Assembly (NCBI GenBank): GCA_965248155.1
Contig: CBDFIO010000002.1
Location: 682,001-746,000 of the forward strand
Direction: 5' to 3'
Length of the DNA stretch: 64,000 nucleotides
Origin: RFSX01 sp965248155
GTDB lineage: Bacteria; Bacteroidota; Bacteroidia; Chitinophagales; Saprospiraceae
Position numbers and translations under genes: made by a program
The notes under the pieces: model-generated
The model's database searches: none
The model's input: the letters and a program-made list of their open reading frames with translations, nothing else
What the model was told of the DNA's origin: nothing
In this document: positions 48,237 to 56,217 of the stretch, in pieces
Numbering within the stretch: the stretch's first letter is position 1
How the letters are laid out: each line of letters starts with the position of its first letter

Positions 48237-49124
48237 TTAATCGACAGTAGTACTTTCAATAAATGCTATGGTTTCCTTAAGGTCTTTTAATCTTTTCACA
48301 TTGGTGGGCCATTGTATTTTGTGGACAACCGCTTGATACCCGGTAATCACGAAAGTGTTGTCTTCGATTACATTGCAAAGTTCATTAACATAATCTTCAA
48401 AAGAAATATTATTCAATTCTTCATTTATTATTGTAAAAACATATTCCGGTTTGCATGATTTATGAGCTAGAATCACATCTTTCAAGTGGATATCAATACC
48501 AAGATTAATGACTTTGCACCGATTTTGCTTGAGCAAAAAATTGAGATAAAGTAAACTTAGTTCTTGTTTTTCTCCCTTAGGTAAATAGATAAGATACTTC
48601 GGCTTAAAGTCATTTTCTTCTTTAAGAAGTTCAGTCGCATAAAGAATTTTAGATTTGATTATTTGACTTACAAAAGATTCATGAACCTCTTGAAAAGAAC
48701 CCGCCAACCATGCAACACTTAATTTATCCAGTAATGGATATATGACTTGATTCATCGTTTCTACAAGCCCATTCTGACTGATATGGTTGTTGAGTACTTT
48801 ATTAAAATTGTAGCTATCTAATTCAAGGATAAACAATAACAGAGCATCCAATTCATCTTCAAAATCCAATTCTACTCTGGAATGTTTTGCAACATTTGAA
48901 TTTAGATCTTCAGATGACATCTGTGCAATCTTAGAGATCTTATACCCATTCCGGTAAAGAAAACAAACATTGAGGAGTCTTCTCAAATCTTCGTCAGTGT
49001 AATATCGGATGTTTGTTTTTGTGCGTTTAGGTTCTACTATGTTATATCTCTTCTCCCATATCCGAATCGTGTGTGCCTTTACACCGGATAAGTTTTCCAT
49101 GTCTTTGATAGAATATACAACCAT
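48237..49124 (-). CDS. MerR-family regulator with a degenerate B12-binding-like domain
   Basis: The 295-aa regulator starts with a MerR helix-turn-helix (YSIKDMENLSGVKAHTIRIWEKRYN.., VEPKRTKTNIRYYTDEDLRRL). A helical-bundle domain follows, with W139 and HES where CarH has W-x9-EH. Then comes a Rossmann domain with PKGEKQELSLL (182-192) where CarH has the GExHELGLL motif. The B12-coordinating His is thus Gln187. So it may resemble CarH/LitR in architecture but probably does not coordinate adenosylcobalamin in the usual way. It lies just upstream of the YceI gene and divergent from bshA, so those are candidate targets. Confidence 0.8.
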   Translation of the reverse strand: MVVYSIKDMENLSGVKAHTIRIWEKRYNIVEPKRTKTNIRYYTDEDLRRLLNVCFLYRNGYKISKIAQMSSEDLNSNVAKHSRVELDFEDELDALLLFILELDSYNFNKVLNNHISQNGLVETMNQVIYPLLDKLSVAWLAGSFQEVHESFVSQIIKSKILYATELLKEENDFKPKYLIYLPKGEKQELSLLYLNFLLKQNRCKVINLGIDIHLKDVILAHKSCKPEYVFTIINEELNNISFEDYVNELCNVIEDNTFVITGYQAVVHKIQWPTNVKRLKDLKETIAFIESTTVD

Positions 49125-49259
49125 ATTATAGATTGGGAATCTAGATAAAATATTTCAAATTGTCAGATACAATAGATATTTGAATATTTTGTTCAAATAT
49201 TGAACTTTAAAAACATATTTCACAGAATTTTGTATCTATTATAATAAAATTAGTTATCA

Positions 49260-50405
49260 ATGAAAATAGGCATCGTTTGTTATCCCACATATGGAGGAAG
49301 TGGAGTTTTGGCTACAGAATTAGGAATAGGACTTGCTGCAAGGGGGCATGAAATCCATTTTATTTCATACAGGAGACCCGCTCGTCTTAACAATTATTAC
49401 AAAGATGTTTATTTCCATGAAGTGAGCTCTTTCGAATATCCTCTGTTTGAACATCCTCCATACGATAGCTCATTGACCAGTAAAATCGTGGACGTTGCTC
49501 AACATGAATCTTTAGATGTATTACATGTTCATTATGCGATTCCACACGCCGCAGTAGCCTTTATGGCGAAAGAAATATTAAAAACAAAAGGCATTTACAT
49601 GCCTGTTGTTACTACTCTTCATGGAACGGATATCACTTTGGTAGGCCAAGATAGATCTCTTATTCCTGTTGTTGAATTTAGCATCAACCAATCCGATGTT
49701 GTTACTTCTGTTTCTGATTCATTAAAAGAACAAACATTCGATGCTTTCGAAATCAAAAATGAAATTGAGGTTATCCATAATTTTATTGATCTAAACAGGT
49801 TTAGTCGTAAACCTAATCTTGAACACAGAAAAGCATTTGCTCCTAACGATGAAAAAATAATAATTCACACATCTAATTTTAGAAAAGTAAAGAGATTAGA
49901 TGATGTAGTTCAGGTCTTTAAGTTGATAAGAAATCAGATTAATGCTAAGTTATTGCTTGTTGGAGACGGACCTGAAAGAAGAAAGATTGAATCTCTGTGC
50001 CGTCAATTAGGTGTATGTGGAGATATCCAATTTTTAGGAAAGCAAGACGCAGTAGAGGAAATTCTGTCCTTGGGTGATCTTTTTATTTTGCCTTCAGAAA
50101 ATGAAAGTTTTGGCTTGTCGGCTCTTGAAGCTCTAGCATGTGAAGTTCCGGTCATCTCTACCAATATTGGAGGACTTCCAGAAGTAAATATCGATGGCCA
50201 AACCGGGTTTTTATGTGAACTGGGGAATGTTCAGCAGATGGCAAATAAAGCACTCCTATTGTTAGAAGATGATGAGTTGTTGAAAACGTTCAGAGAAAAT
50301 GCCAGAGAAAAAGCTAATGAATTTAGCAAAGCACGAATTATACCTCAATATGAACAATCATATGAGCGTGTAATAAAGAATAGCCCTGTTACAAAAGAGG
50401 TCTAG
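49260..50405 (+). CDS. bshA: N-acetyl-alpha-D-glucosaminyl L-malate synthase (bacillithiol synthesis)
   Basis: The 381-aa GT4 glycosyltransferase opens with MKIGIVCYPTYGGSGVLATELGIGLAARGHE, diagnostic of BshA, and continues with HVHYAIPHAAVAFMA, TTLHGTDITLVG and IHNFIDLNRF. The GT-B acceptor/donor motifs GDGPER and PSENESFGLSALEALACEVPVI come next. It joins N-acetylglucosamine to L-malate as the first step of bacillithiol synthesis. Later steps (BshB and BshC) are not in the window. It ends overlapping the small minus-strand gene by 4 bp. Confidence 0.95.
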   Translation: MKIGIVCYPTYGGSGVLATELGIGLAARGHEIHFISYRRPARLNNYYKDVYFHEVSSFEYPLFEHPPYDSSLTSKIVDVAQHESLDVLHVHYAIPHAAVAFMAKEILKTKGIYMPVVTTLHGTDITLVGQDRSLIPVVEFSINQSDVVTSVSDSLKEQTFDAFEIKNEIEVIHNFIDLNRFSRKPNLEHRKAFAPNDEKIIIHTSNFRKVKRLDDVVQVFKLIRNQINAKLLLVGDGPERRKIESLCRQLGVCGDIQFLGKQDAVEEILSLGDLFILPSENESFGLSALEALACEVPVISTNIGGLPEVNIDGQTGFLCELGNVQQMANKALLLLEDDELLKTFRENAREKANEFSKARIIPQYEQSYERVIKNSPVTKEV

Positions 50406-50638
50406 AAACTTGGATTTAGTTGCGTTTTCTGGCTGTAATTAAGCACTTCTGAGATCGTTTTATCAGTGGGATAAAACTTGACCTTTGGAAGAAGCTTAAA
50501 TCCATTTAATAATCTCTGATATCTTTTGCTAAGACTCTTGTCATTTATAAGTTCATTTTCAATTTCAAGTGTCCGGCAGAGATTCGTTTCCCGGTATAAG
50601 TATTTTAACAAAAAGTTGTAGGTGTAACTTTGCTCCAT
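50402..50638 (-). CDS. Small hypothetical protein
   Basis: The 78-aa protein (MEQSYTYNFLLKYLYRETNLCRTLEIENELIND..) is charged, helical and without a membrane segment. It could be a small regulator, for instance one interacting with a sigma factor, but I see no diagnostic motif. It is convergent with bshA, overlapping its last 4 bp. Confidence 0.55.
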   Translation of the reverse strand: MEQSYTYNFLLKYLYRETNLCRTLEIENELINDKSLSKRYQRLLNGFKLLPKVKFYPTDKTISEVLNYSQKTQLNPSF

Positions 50639-50702
50639 ACAGGCGGTTTAGTTAAATAAATTACATCGCCTATATAACTGCTTCCTCCAGAAATATATTG
50701 TG

Positions 50703-51134
50703 TTATTCTACGGAGTAATCTTCCAAGCGAAACCACTTGTGGGTTTTGCCGAAAACCGGTGCTCCAATATAGCCTCTGACATTAAGTGTGTTTTTATTAT
50801 CAAGCCATATTTTGCATTTGTATTCCTTTCCTTTTGATGGGTCCAGAATCATACCACTTCCCCATGAATCTCCATTTTTGGAAAGATCCCTTAAGAGGTA
50901 AATATCCAATAGTGATGCCCCTTTATCTTTTCCTTTACATCTCTTGCAGTGTGTAATCTTAGCATCCGGTAAAAGTTTGATAACCTTGCCAAATAATTTG
51001 CCGTCTAACTCGAAAACTTCAATGTGTGATTGAGCTTCGTCATCACCATTTAAATTTACCCAAACTCCAATGGGTGATTGGGCTTGAATATTTAAATTGA
51101 ATAGTAAAATTAACGCAATAACTATTAGTCTCAT
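50703..51134 (-). CDS. DUF2147-domain exported protein
   Basis: The 143-aa protein has a signal peptide (MRLIVIALILLFNLNIQAQ) and the DUF2147 pattern (GVWVNLNGDDEAQSHIEVF, KLFGKVIKLL, YKCKIWLD..). A CxxC (HCKRCKGKD) sits at residues 62-65. The family is of unknown function and common in Bacteroidota. Its ATG lies 1 bp from the stop of the aminotransferase gene, so it is part of the same transcript. Confidence 0.8.
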   Translation of the reverse strand: MRLIVIALILLFNLNIQAQSPIGVWVNLNGDDEAQSHIEVFELDGKLFGKVIKLLPDAKITHCKRCKGKDKGASLLDIYLLRDLSKNGDSWGSGMILDPSKGKEYKCKIWLDNKNTLNVRGYIGAPVFGKTHKWFRLEDYSVE

Positions 51135-51135
51135 G

Positions 51136-52038
51136 CTACATTATCTTATTTGAATAAACTGGAATTTTTGTTTCAAAGGCTTCTCTAAGTCGTTGCAATA
51201 TTAATGAATTGTTTTGATTTTCAATTTTTCTCCCATCAATTGTCTTGATTGGTGTTAATTCTCCCATTGTTCCTGAGCAAAAAACTTCATCAGCACTATA
51301 CATCTCCGTTAATGAAATATTCTTTTCGACGGCTTTAATTTCCAATTCCTCAGCCAACTCCAAAATCAGTCCTCTTGTGATTCCGTGCAAGCAAGCGTCG
51401 GCATGTGGAGTATATATAACGTCATTTTGCACCATAAATATATTCGTGCCGTTTAATTCTGAAGCAAAACCATAATTATCAAGCATTAATGCGGCATCAG
51501 CACCGGCAACATTAGATTGGATTTTTGCCAGAATATTGTTGATGAGGTTGGCGTGATGAATTTTTGAATCAAGATTGGAAGGAGAGTTCCTTCTTATTGA
51601 TGAGGTGATGATATCAATACCATTGGAATTATCATAAACCAATTCTTTCCATTCCGGAAGAATGATCAAGGTGGGCCCTTCCTGGTTTAACCTTGGATCC
51701 ATACCGGAGGTGATTTTCTGGCCTCTAGTTAAAGTAAGTCTCACATGAACACCATCCATCATATTATTTGCCTTCAGTGTGGAAAACAAGGCTGTCTTAA
51801 TTTCTTCTTTGGAAGGAACTTCTGCAAAATGCATCGCTTTTGCAGATGCATGTAGTCTTGTAAGGTGTCGATCCAGGGCAAATACGCCTCCCTTATAAAC
51901 TCTCAGTCCTTCCCAGACAGCATCGCCGCCTTGAACAACACTATCAAAGACAGAAACTTTAGCTTCATTTCTAGGATAAAGTCCATCCTTAACATAGATT
52001 AAAATATCCTGATTCTTTTGGTTAAATTCTTGTAACAT
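51136..52038 (-). CDS. Class IV PLP-dependent aminotransferase (branched-chain type)
   Basis: The 300-aa fold-type IV enzyme has SVFDSVVQGGDAVWEGLRVYKGGVFALDRHLTRL, then LDSKIHHANLIN where the active-site lysine sits. TNIFMVQNDVIYTPHADACLHGITRG and EVFCSGTMGELTPI follow. This is the BCAT/D-amino-acid/ADC-lyase superfamily; branched-chain aminotransferase (IlvE-like) is the most likely, but substrate is not certain. It sits between a sulfotransferase-like gene (3 bp upstream) and the DUF2147 gene (1 bp downstream), in a four- to five-gene operon. Confidence 0.8.
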   Translation of the reverse strand: MLQEFNQKNQDILIYVKDGLYPRNEAKVSVFDSVVQGGDAVWEGLRVYKGGVFALDRHLTRLHASAKAMHFAEVPSKEEIKTALFSTLKANNMMDGVHVRLTLTRGQKITSGMDPRLNQEGPTLIILPEWKELVYDNSNGIDIITSSIRRNSPSNLDSKIHHANLINNILAKIQSNVAGADAALMLDNYGFASELNGTNIFMVQNDVIYTPHADACLHGITRGLILELAEELEIKAVEKNISLTEMYSADEVFCSGTMGELTPIKTIDGRKIENQNNSLILQRLREAFETKIPVYSNKIM

Positions 52039-52041
52039 ATG

Positions 52042-52761
52042 TTATGCCTTTATACTTTGACTGTAAAGTAAATCATAGTAAGATTCTGCTTTTTCTAAAA
52101 GCCCTTTTAATTTTTCCGGGAAAGGTCGTGAACTGGTTTTTTGCTTTGCAAATCCAGTAGACTTGTGAACATTTGTATACCAATGTTTAGCCCATACTCC
52201 ATCTTCCTTTCTTGGCCCCGTTGGCCAGTTCAGCATTTTATCCATCATTTTAATATTCAATCTCTCACATAATTGTGTTAAAATAATTTTTGGGTCTTTA
52301 AGAATCTCGCCAGAATCAATGATGTGATATTCTGCTCCGTTTTCTTTTACATAATTGTAAATAGAATATTGTAATTCCAGACCAATGTCAAGCATTCTGG
52401 GTTCAGGAATGACTTTAGCAAAGGATGCAATAAGTTGTCTTGGGTTTCTGATTAGAAATACATTTTTCAATGGTTTTAAAAATGACCAATCACATTGATC
52501 CAAATGATGAGCCATATTCTTTATAAACATGTTTTCCGTTTCGTATGAATCAAAAATCAATTCATCAATAAGTTCAGTGAAGTCTGAGGATTGACTATTG
52601 ATTATTTCTTCTCTAGAAGGATGAAATATCTCAGGGTGTGTTGTTAAATAATGCGCATAAAAGGGTTCGTCAAATACAGTGGTATCTCCTCTGTTTTGAA
52701 AAGAATACATTAGCGCTGTTGAAAGATTTCTTGGGCTGGAAATGAGGTGAATCCTATTCAT
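52042..52761 (-). CDS. Sulfotransferase-family P-loop protein
   Basis: The ATG at 52761 gives MNRIHLISSPRNLSTALMYSFQNRGDT. The SPRNLSTAL stretch corresponds to the phosphosulfate-binding loop SPRSGSTWL of sulfotransferases, and LIRNPRQLIASFAKV resembles the second 3'-phosphate-binding motif. The frame is open to 52827, but the added residues would overlap the ATL gene much more, so 52761 is chosen (8-bp overlap). Members often sit with class IV aminotransferases, as here. The substrate is unknown. Confidence 0.7.
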   Translation of the reverse strand: MNRIHLISSPRNLSTALMYSFQNRGDTTVFDEPFYAHYLTTHPEIFHPSREEIINSQSSDFTELIDELIFDSYETENMFIKNMAHHLDQCDWSFLKPLKNVFLIRNPRQLIASFAKVIPEPRMLDIGLELQYSIYNYVKENGAEYHIIDSGEILKDPKIILTQLCERLNIKMMDKMLNWPTGPRKEDGVWAKHWYTNVHKSTGFAKQKTSSRPFPEKLKGLLEKAESYYDLLYSQSIKA

Positions 52762-53107
52762 CAAATTCAAAGTCTTCTTGATTAAGGTACTCTCCCGGAT
52801 GCCAAAAAAGCGTTTTGAAATTGACAATCTTATTGTCTGATATTTCTACTCCTTCGTTTTCAAGCAATTCCTGCATGAGACCAGGAAAAGGAAATTGATT
52901 GCGACCTGATAGTTCTCCCTTTCGATTAACAACCCGATGAGCAGGTATACCCATGTGGCTACACTTATTCAATGCCCAACCAACCATTCTAGCGGACCCC
53001 AACGCTAAAAAATCTGCGATTGCTCCATAATTGGTTACACGTCCAAAAGGTATGGATTCAGTTACTTTATAAACTTGGATGAAATATGATGGTTTTTTAT
53101 CACTCAT
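52754..53107 (-). CDS. Alkyltransferase-like (ATL) DNA-binding protein of the MGMT family
   Basis: The 117-aa protein has the Ada/MGMT C-terminal domain (PFGRVTNYGAIADFLALGSARMVGWALN.., HRVVNRKGELSGRNQFP). The active-site PCHR of methyltransferases is PAHR here (IPAHRVV at 54-60, Ala56), so no alkyl group can be taken up. ATL proteins bind O6-alkylguanine and hand the damage to nucleotide excision repair. Its stop overlaps the sulfotransferase start by 8 bp. Confidence 0.9.
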   Translation of the reverse strand: MSDKKPSYFIQVYKVTESIPFGRVTNYGAIADFLALGSARMVGWALNKCSHMGIPAHRVVNRKGELSGRNQFPFPGLMQELLENEGVEISDNKIVNFKTLFWHPGEYLNQEDFEFDE

Positions 53108-53849
53108 TTTGTTTACCTGGAATTAACCAACTTAATCCCAATGATAGATAATTCATGTCGATATTCAAACCAGTTCCAAAAGAAAAATCCAATTGAAAAT
53201 TTTCTTTTAACAAATAAGTAAATCCAGCATCAAAATTTGAAATATGATCTCCGGAATCAGAAAAAGATCCATAGGGTTCAACATAGAATCCTACGAGCTC
53301 TGTCAATCCAAATCCCAAGGCAAGCGAATAAGTGAATTCACCAAAGTCGAAATAATCATATCCAATATTATAACCAATATTAAAGCGGTCACTTATCGTG
53401 TGGGCTATGGAAAGCTTATTAATCGTACCATAGCTATCTTCAGTAAAAAACAATCCCGTTCCGGTAGGTAGGTTTAGGTGACTTAAAAAGGCTACTTCTG
53501 TATTTGAACTTTCACTTTTAAAAATCTGGACTTTAAATCCAATCTGGATATCATTAAAACCAGTATACTTTTCTTGTACATCCAGTGCTTCAAATCTGGA
53601 AAATTCATGAACTAATCGCAATTCAAACCCAGAACTTAATCCATATCTGAATAGATTTGTAGGCAATAAAATATTACTGGAATGCCAACTTTGGTTCTGA
53701 ATCAGAAAACCACTTTCTATCTGAAATGCTGATTTTTCAAGAGTAACTGCAGATTCAGTTTGATCCGGTCGGTCGGTTACTATTTCCTGTGCATATATAG
53801 AAGAACCGACAAGAAAAAAAATTAATGAGAAAATAATAGCTATTCGCAT
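53100..53849 (-). CDS. Outer-membrane transporter-like beta-barrel protein
   Basis: The ATG at 53849 gives a signal peptide (MRIAIIFSLIFFLVGSSIYAQ); the earlier TTG at 53867 lies within the -7 box. The mature part starts ITDRPDQTESA-like and shows alternating beta strands ending LSLGLSWLIPG. This resembles the MetA-pathway/transporter family of outer-membrane proteins. Substrate unknown. It starts the operon that runs through ATL, sulfotransferase, aminotransferase and DUF2147. Confidence 0.7.
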   Translation of the reverse strand: MRIAIIFSLIFFLVGSSIYAQEIVTDRPDQTESAVTLEKSAFQIESGFLIQNQSWHSSNILLPTNLFRYGLSSGFELRLVHEFSRFEALDVQEKYTGFNDIQIGFKVQIFKSESSNTEVAFLSHLNLPTGTGLFFTEDSYGTINKLSIAHTISDRFNIGYNIGYDYFDFGEFTYSLALGFGLTELVGFYVEPYGSFSDSGDHISNFDAGFTYLLKENFQLDFSFGTGLNIDMNYLSLGLSWLIPGKQNE

Positions 53850-53864
53850 TGATTGGTGTTTATG

Positions 53865-53872
53865 CAAACATA
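53865..53872 (-). promoter_or_regulatory. -7 box TATGTTTG of the five-gene operon
   Basis: An exact TAnnTTTG match on the minus strand lies 15 bp upstream of the ATG at 53849. The in-frame TTG at 53867 falls inside the box, supporting the later start. No -33 TTG was seen. Confidence 0.5.
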
Positions 53873-53927
53873 ATCATTATTTTTAGATTCACCTAAATTT
53901 TTATTTACATAGTGTTAAATCTTGCAA

Positions 53928-55481
53928 CTAATTACTTTCTAATTCTATTAATTGTGGCTTAAATGCTTTCACTTCAAATGCTTGTCCCATAAATTGTATG
54001 TCTGTTTTCTGCTTTACCGTTTCAGCATATAAGAATTGTGCGATGCAACTTGTATCTGATACAATCAATTTGACATAACCGTGATCACTCAGATTTACAA
54101 ATTTCAAATGTGGATTATGCAACATATATCTTGACTCATAATAATTGACCCGCTCATCAGTTTCATATTCATCAGAATTAGCAGAATTGATACTGGGAAC
54201 TACGAATTCTACTCCGATGTTATCAGAAGACTCCTGAGTAGCATCAAGGTCTGTTTCAAAAGCAAAAGAACTATGGTAATCTCCTGTTACAAATACCAGA
54301 TTTTCGATCTTCTTTTCTTTGACTGCCCGAATCATTCGCATCCGTTCTGCCGGATACCCATCCCATCCATCTAAATATCGACCTTCACCGTTATTATGAT
54401 CATTTATCATAGGTCCAAATGGGACCTGATTTCCAATAATTTTCCACTTATTTCCTTTGACAAGTCCATCAACCAACCATTCAAATTGTTCATTTCCGAT
54501 TATGTGTCTTGAAGTATCAAGGTAGTCCTCTGCGGCCATATTATCTATCTGTACAGTTCGCCCTGTAATTCTTGTATCCAACATATGAAGGCTTAATAAA
54601 TCTCCAAAATCAAATTGCCGGTACAGTTCTTTATTATCTCTGACAGGCAACCATTCATAATATACCTGACTTGCAACTTCTTTTCTTTTTTGCCAATCTC
54701 CTTCACCCTTATTATGATTCTGGGCACCATTCTGATAGGAATTGTTGGCAGATTCATGATCATCCCATACCGTAATAAATGGATGGTTCTGATGTGCTGC
54801 TATCAAGTCATTATCAGTTCTGTATTGAGAATATCTATATCTATAATCCGACAGAGAAATAATCTCATGAGGTGGATATACTATTCTTCCGAGACTGGTG
54901 TCCCCATAAACTCCAGGACCATATTCATATATATAATCTCCTAAATGAATGACAGCATCCAAGTTCTCATCTTCAGCGATAAACTTATAATTATTAAAAA
55001 AGCCCCATTCATAATTACTGCAGGAAGCGAAAGCCAATTGGAGTACTTCAATTTTTGCAGTAGCTGTTGTTTTGGTTCTTCCAACAAGGGATTTTTGGCC
55101 TAGAGCTTCAAATTGATAATAATAGATCGTCCCCGGTTCTAGATCAACAACATCTACTTTAACCGTAAAATCCATATCTCTATCTGTTTGGAGTTTTCCT
55201 TCTTGAACAATTTGGTTCATATCAATATCCTTTGCTACCTTCCAACTCACTTCTGTAGAACTATCTTCTTCAGGTGTAACGCGTGTCCAGATAATTACAG
55301 CATTCTGGAGGGGGTCTCCTGATGCCACTCCATGATAGAATGGTTTCAATACAGGATTATAATTACTGATTATTTCATCTGGTTCTTCAAAACTAAGCCC
55401 ATGAGAATCGCTTTTGCTTTTATCATTTTGGCAAGCCAATAGAACAAATCCAAAAAAACTGAGAATAAGATAAATGCGCAT
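53928..55481 (-). CDS. PhoD-family alkaline phosphatase, lipoprotein
   Basis: The 517-aa protein has a lipobox (VLLACQND) and the PhoD layout: an N-terminal beta domain (YHGVASGDPLQNAVIIWTRVTP) and a metallophosphatase core (FASCSNYEWGFFNNY, HLGDYIYEYGPG, TVWDDHESANNSY, NQVPFGP, TGDYHSSFAF). Such enzymes release phosphate from phosphodiesters or monoesters at the cell surface. It is anchored in the outer or inner membrane and is not in an operon. Good conservation of metal ligands suggests activity. Confidence 0.85.
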   Translation of the reverse strand: MRIYLILSFFGFVLLACQNDKSKSDSHGLSFEEPDEIISNYNPVLKPFYHGVASGDPLQNAVIIWTRVTPEEDSSTEVSWKVAKDIDMNQIVQEGKLQTDRDMDFTVKVDVVDLEPGTIYYYQFEALGQKSLVGRTKTTATAKIEVLQLAFASCSNYEWGFFNNYKFIAEDENLDAVIHLGDYIYEYGPGVYGDTSLGRIVYPPHEIISLSDYRYRYSQYRTDNDLIAAHQNHPFITVWDDHESANNSYQNGAQNHNKGEGDWQKRKEVASQVYYEWLPVRDNKELYRQFDFGDLLSLHMLDTRITGRTVQIDNMAAEDYLDTSRHIIGNEQFEWLVDGLVKGNKWKIIGNQVPFGPMINDHNNGEGRYLDGWDGYPAERMRMIRAVKEKKIENLVFVTGDYHSSFAFETDLDATQESSDNIGVEFVVPSINSANSDEYETDERVNYYESRYMLHNPHLKFVNLSDHGYVKLIVSDTSCIAQFLYAETVKQKTDIQFMGQAFEVKAFKPQLIELESN

Positions 55482-55582
55482 TTTTCAATTTTGTGAATTT
55501 TAAAGTAAGCATAATGCATTATACAATTAGCATTCTAGTCTTCAATGCTTAGAAATAATAGGAATAAGAATACATATTGAGT

Positions 55583-55590
55583 TACCTTTG
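55583..55590 (+). promoter_or_regulatory. -7 box TACCTTTG upstream of the TrpF-like frame
   Basis: An exact TAnnTTTG match overlaps the only near-start TTG (55588) of the following frame. If it is the -7 box, translation must begin downstream, although no ATG is available there. Confidence 0.4.
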
Positions 55591-56142
55591 CCGCTGAAAA
55601 AACAGACAATCATCAGAAAAATAATTGCCCAAAATATTACAAATCTTTCCGACGCCAGATACTTTGCGGCCTGGGGTGTAGATTACCTCAGCTTTAACAT
55701 TATTCCTGATTCAGAATATTCAATTGAGATTGATGAATTAAAGGAGATTAAGGAATGGGTTGAAGGTCCCAAAACGCTTATCGAATCCACGGGATTGGAA
55801 TTTCTTGATTTTTCAGACGGGCATATTTTAAATAGTATGTACGCTTCTTTACCTCTTAACAAAGAAGCATTCTTTAGAATTAATTTTGAAGAATATAAAA
55901 AAGGGCTCCCTGCCGGAAAATATATTATCAAAGCCTCACAGGAGGATTTAAGCCACTTAGATTCACTTTCTGCTCCGCACGATTACTCCGTAGAACTCTT
56001 TCTGGATATTAATAATCTGAGTATCAAGGACTATGAACATTGGCCTGAATGGGGACTTGTTGTACAAGGAGGAGAAGAAGAAAAAGTCGGTCTGAAAAGC
56101 TTTGATGAGTTAGACGATCTGTATGCACTCCTAATGCCCTGA
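55588..56142 (+). CDS. TrpF-like (phosphoribosylanthranilate isomerase-fold) protein, catalytic residues not evident
   Basis: The 184-aa frame resembles the start of PRAI (IIAQNITNLSDARYFAAWGVDYLSFNI, versus KICGITNLEDARYxAAxGVDYLGF). The catalytic Cys (KxCG) is missing, and the chain is shorter than the 200-210 aa family. It has no ATG start: the TTG at 55588 lies in a -7 box, and upstream there is only a stop at 55528. It may be a degenerate paralog with a new role, a pseudogene, or use a rare start. No other trp genes are near. Confidence 0.5.
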   Translation: MPLKKQTIIRKIIAQNITNLSDARYFAAWGVDYLSFNIIPDSEYSIEIDELKEIKEWVEGPKTLIESTGLEFLDFSDGHILNSMYASLPLNKEAFFRINFEEYKKGLPAGKYIIKASQEDLSHLDSLSAPHDYSVELFLDINNLSIKDYEHWPEWGLVVQGGEEEKVGLKSFDELDDLYALLMP

Positions 56143-56191
56143 TTTTTGTGTTATTTTTATTTAGATTTATTCTAATTAAGAAATAATAATA

Positions 56192-56199
56192 TATATTTG
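56192..56199 (+). promoter_or_regulatory. -7 box TATATTTG of the porin gene
   Basis: An exact TAnnTTTG match, 18 bp upstream of the porin ATG (56218). The region upstream is T-rich, and no clear -33 TTG was found. Confidence 0.5.
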
Positions 56200-56217
56200 C
56201 TTTCATAATTCTATTTA

